In this document: positions 30,871 through 32,610 of the stretch, piece by piece
How positions within the stretch are numbered: position 1 is the first letter of the stretch
Layout: every line of letters begins with the position of its first letter
DNA from: JBOHUC01 sp050733935
GTDB taxonomy: Bacteria; Eisenbacteria; RBG-16-71-46; DASYSL01
Direction: 5' to 3'
Assembly: GCA_050733935.1 (NCBI GenBank)
Contig: JBOHUC010000170.1
Location: forward strand, 1-32,610
DNA: 32,610 nucleotides
Position numbers and translations under genes: made by a program
The notes under the pieces: generated by a model
Databases searched by the model: none
What the model was told of the DNA's origin: nothing
The model's input: the letters and a program-made list of their open reading frames with translations, nothing else

Positions 30871-31821
30871 TCAAGCCGGGACAAGGATTTCGCGCACCTT
30901 TTCGACGTCCCGGCGGATGGCGTCGACCAGGGGTCCTGGCCCGTCGAACTTCTCCTGGCCGCGGATCCAGTCCACCAGGTTCGCCTGCAAGACCCTGTCC
31001 CGCAGGTCCTTGTTCCAGTCGAGCAAGAAAACCTCCAGCGCCCGGTCGGTCCCGTCGAACGTCGGACGGAGTCCCAGGCTCAGCGCGCCGCGGAACGCGC
31101 CGTCGGGGCCGGGACCGGGCGGGCCGCCGGTTGCACCCGCTGCGGAATCCCCCGGCAATCGCACCCAGGCGGCATAAACGCCATCGGCGGGAAGAAATTT
31201 CGGCTCGAGGAGGTCGAGGTTCGCGGTCGGGAATTCGAGCTTTGTGCCGAGCCCGTGTCCGCGCACGACCCGGCCGACGAGCGAGTACGGACGTCCGAGG
31301 AGCTCGGCCGCGAACGCGACGTCCCCGCCGCGCAGAGCGCCGCGCACGCGGGTCGAGGACACGGGACCGTGATGCTCAACGAGGAGCGGAACGGACTCGA
31401 CGGCGAATCCCTTGCGCTCGCCCAGGGCGGTGAGGAACGGCACGTTGCCGCGGCGTCCGCGTCCGAGGGCGAAGTCCTGGCCCGTGACGAGACGCACCAT
31501 GCCGAGGCCCTGAAGGAGATGACGCTCGACGAACACTTCGGGCTCGAGCACGGCCATCTCGCGATCGAACGGGAGCACGACGACCTGCTCGACGCCCCAC
31601 TCGCGCAGGACCTGCTTCTTTTCGCGTCCCGGAGTGAGGGGAAGCTCCGCGCGCGACTTGCCGAGCACCGCGTCCGGATGAGGATCGAACGTCACGACCG
31701 CAAGCCCGACGCCCGCTTCGCGCGCGCGTGCGAGGCCCGTGTCGATGATGCGCCGGTGGCCGCGATGAAGTCCGTCGAACACGCCGACGGCGACCACGTG
31801 TTGCGACGGACCTGCGCTCAA
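30871..31821 (-). CDS. ribF: Bifunctional riboflavin kinase/FAD synthetase
   Basis: The 316-residue product has an N-terminal FMN adenylyltransferase domain with the nucleotidyltransferase motif GVFDGLHRGHRRII (H19 and H22), VTFDPHPDAVL and VSSTRVRGAL. The C-terminal riboflavin kinase domain has FPTANLDL and LRPTFDG. Between DGVYAAWVRLPG and the FRGALSLGLRPTF strand is a Gly/Pro-rich insertion of about 20 residues (GATGGPPGPGP). The enzyme makes FMN and then FAD. I chose the TTG at 31821: it overlaps the truB stop as TTGA, in keeping with the coupled genes around it; a GTG at 31797 is the alternative. Confidence 0.95.
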   Translation of the reverse strand: MSAGPSQHVVAVGVFDGLHRGHRRIIDTGLARAREAGVGLAVVTFDPHPDAVLGKSRAELPLTPGREKKQVLREWGVEQVVVLPFDREMAVLEPEVFVERHLLQGLGMVRLVTGQDFALGRGRRGNVPFLTALGERKGFAVESVPLLVEHHGPVSSTRVRGALRGGDVAFAAELLGRPYSLVGRVVRGHGLGTKLEFPTANLDLLEPKFLPADGVYAAWVRLPGDSAAGATGGPPGPGPDGAFRGALSLGLRPTFDGTDRALEVFLLDWNKDLRDRVLQANLVDWIRGQEKFDGPGPLVDAIRRDVEKVREILVPA

Positions 31822-32610
31822 CTCGGGGCCCCCGCCGGAGTGCCGCGCTCCGCGGCCGCCGCCCACACGATCCGGATCTCGAGCGGACGATCGAGCACGG
31901 AGACAGACGACGCGTCCTCGGGGAGAGCGCCGACTCCGAGGAGGCGGCCGGTGGCCGACACGAGGCGCAGCGACGGCGCCCCGGGGGAGAGTCCTGCGTC
32001 GAGCGCGCGGCGCACGGAGGGCGCGCGGCCGAGGGAGAGCGAGTGCGCTTCGGCTTCGTCGAGCTCGAGCGCCGGGAGGAACGCGAGCGCACCCTCCGGG
32101 GTCATGCCCGCGTCGGCGAGACGCTCGTTCCATTCGGGGATCGAGCCGATCGGGCGTTCGAGGAGATCGTCGGTTGGAATCGCGCCTTCGACGCGATGCG
32201 GACCGATCGCAAGCCGGCGGAGGCTCGAGAGCGCCGCCCCCGCGCCGAGCGCCTGGCCCCAGTCGTGCGCGAGGCTTCGCACGTAAGTGCCGGACGAGCA
32301 GACGACGGTGAACGTGACGCTCCTCGATTCGGGCTCGATGCGGTCGATCGCGAGCGATTCGACGAGCACGCGGCGCACGGGCGGCTCGACGTCCTCGCCG
32401 CGCCGGACGCGCCGGTGGAGCGGCTCGCCCCCCTGCTTGATCGCGGAGACGGCCGGAGCGCGCTGATCGATCGCTCCCACGAACGCGTGTGCAGTCTCGC
32501 GCACCGTGGCTTCGTCGAGCGTCGCCTCGGAGCGCGCGAGCACCTTTCCGGTCAGATCGTACGTGTCGGTGGTCACGCCGAGCACGAGCGTCGCCTGATA
32601 GGTCTTGAAC
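31818..32610 (-). CDS. truB: tRNA pseudouridine-55 synthase (5' end outside window)
   Basis: The C-terminal 264 codons are present. Family motifs are KTYQATLVLGVTTDTYDLTG at the window edge, APAVSAIKQGGEPLHRRVR, VVCSSGTYVRSLAHDWG and AALSSLRRLAIGP. The catalytic Asp lies upstream of the window. TruB makes pseudouridine 55 in the T-loop of tRNAs. A C-terminal extension (about the last 80 residues) resembles a small PUA-like tail. Order truB-ribF-rpsO-pnp is the common bacterial infB-operon arrangement, and the stop overlaps ribF. Confidence 0.95.
   Translation of the reverse strand, partial: FKTYQATLVLGVTTDTYDLTGKVLARSEATLDEATVRETAHAFVGAIDQRAPAVSAIKQGGEPLHRRVRRGEDVEPPVRRVLVESLAIDRIEPESRSVTFTVVCSSGTYVRSLAHDWGQALGAGAALSSLRRLAIGPHRVEGAIPTDDLLERPIGSIPEWNERLADAGMTPEGALAFLPALELDEAEAHSLSLGRAPSVRRALDAGLSPGAPSLRLVSATGRLLGVGALPEDASSVSVLDRPLEIRIVWAAAAERGTPAGAPS

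Noticed and set aside
1..32610. tRNA or rRNA genes, insertion sequences, phage attachment sites or a replication origin
   Set aside because: I looked for these and saw no transposase, integrase, tRNA-like cloverleaf or DnaA-box cluster that I could support.

Overview
The window is a GC-rich, densely packed bacterial chromosome segment. It joins a cell-surface polysaccharide and glycosyltransferase region (about 1-18.4 kb) to a housekeeping block (truB-ribF-rpsO-pnp, about 28.2-32.6 kb, minus strand). The secreted sugar dehydrogenase at 23432-24940 ends in a FlgD/sorting-type domain. Together with the DapL-type aminotransferase and the high GC content, this suggests an uncultivated, Gram-negative, FCB-like lineage such as Candidatus Eisenbacteria. 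That placement is an inference; no rRNA is present to test it.

Layout. (1) 1-5452, minus: a Wzx-type flippase followed by two large GT-C-type membrane proteins, translationally coupled. (2) 5663-7884, plus: a sugar-nucleotide epimerase and a DegT-type sugar aminotransferase, the second apparently starting at CTG. (3) 7885-8444: a gene-free island holding two 118-bp palindromes that face each other and a 15-bp-period array. (4) 8445-14760, minus: six tightly coupled genes in transcription order (nucleotidyltransferase, alkaline-phosphatase-fold phosphodiesterase, second flippase, GT2, DUF2304, LPG-synthase-type membrane protein). (5) 14902-18027, minus: Wza-like export protein, Wzz/GumC-like co-polymerase and a CpsD-like ATPase that lacks its P-loop lysine, behind a strong promoter and a leader of about 310 nt. 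(6) 18479-20386, minus: a DUF3108 protein and a conserved protein of unknown function. (7) 20559-23435, plus: DapL-type aminotransferase and a GT39-like protein, again probably with a CTG start. (8) 23432-24940, minus: secreted GSDH-type protein. (9) 25167-32610, minus: truB, ribF, rpsO, pnp, a GT-C protein and an M16 peptidase.

How it works together. Blocks 1, 2, 4 and 5 look like parts of an envelope glycan programme: sugar-nucleotide synthesis, lipid-linked transfer, two flippases, and a Wza/Wzz export and chain-length system. The six-gene cassette and the degenerate ATPase are the least conventional parts. The most unusual non-coding signal is two unrelated hairpin repeat families. Both lie just downstream of stop codons and in the sense orientation of a preceding gene, in a window where I found no classical U-tract terminator.
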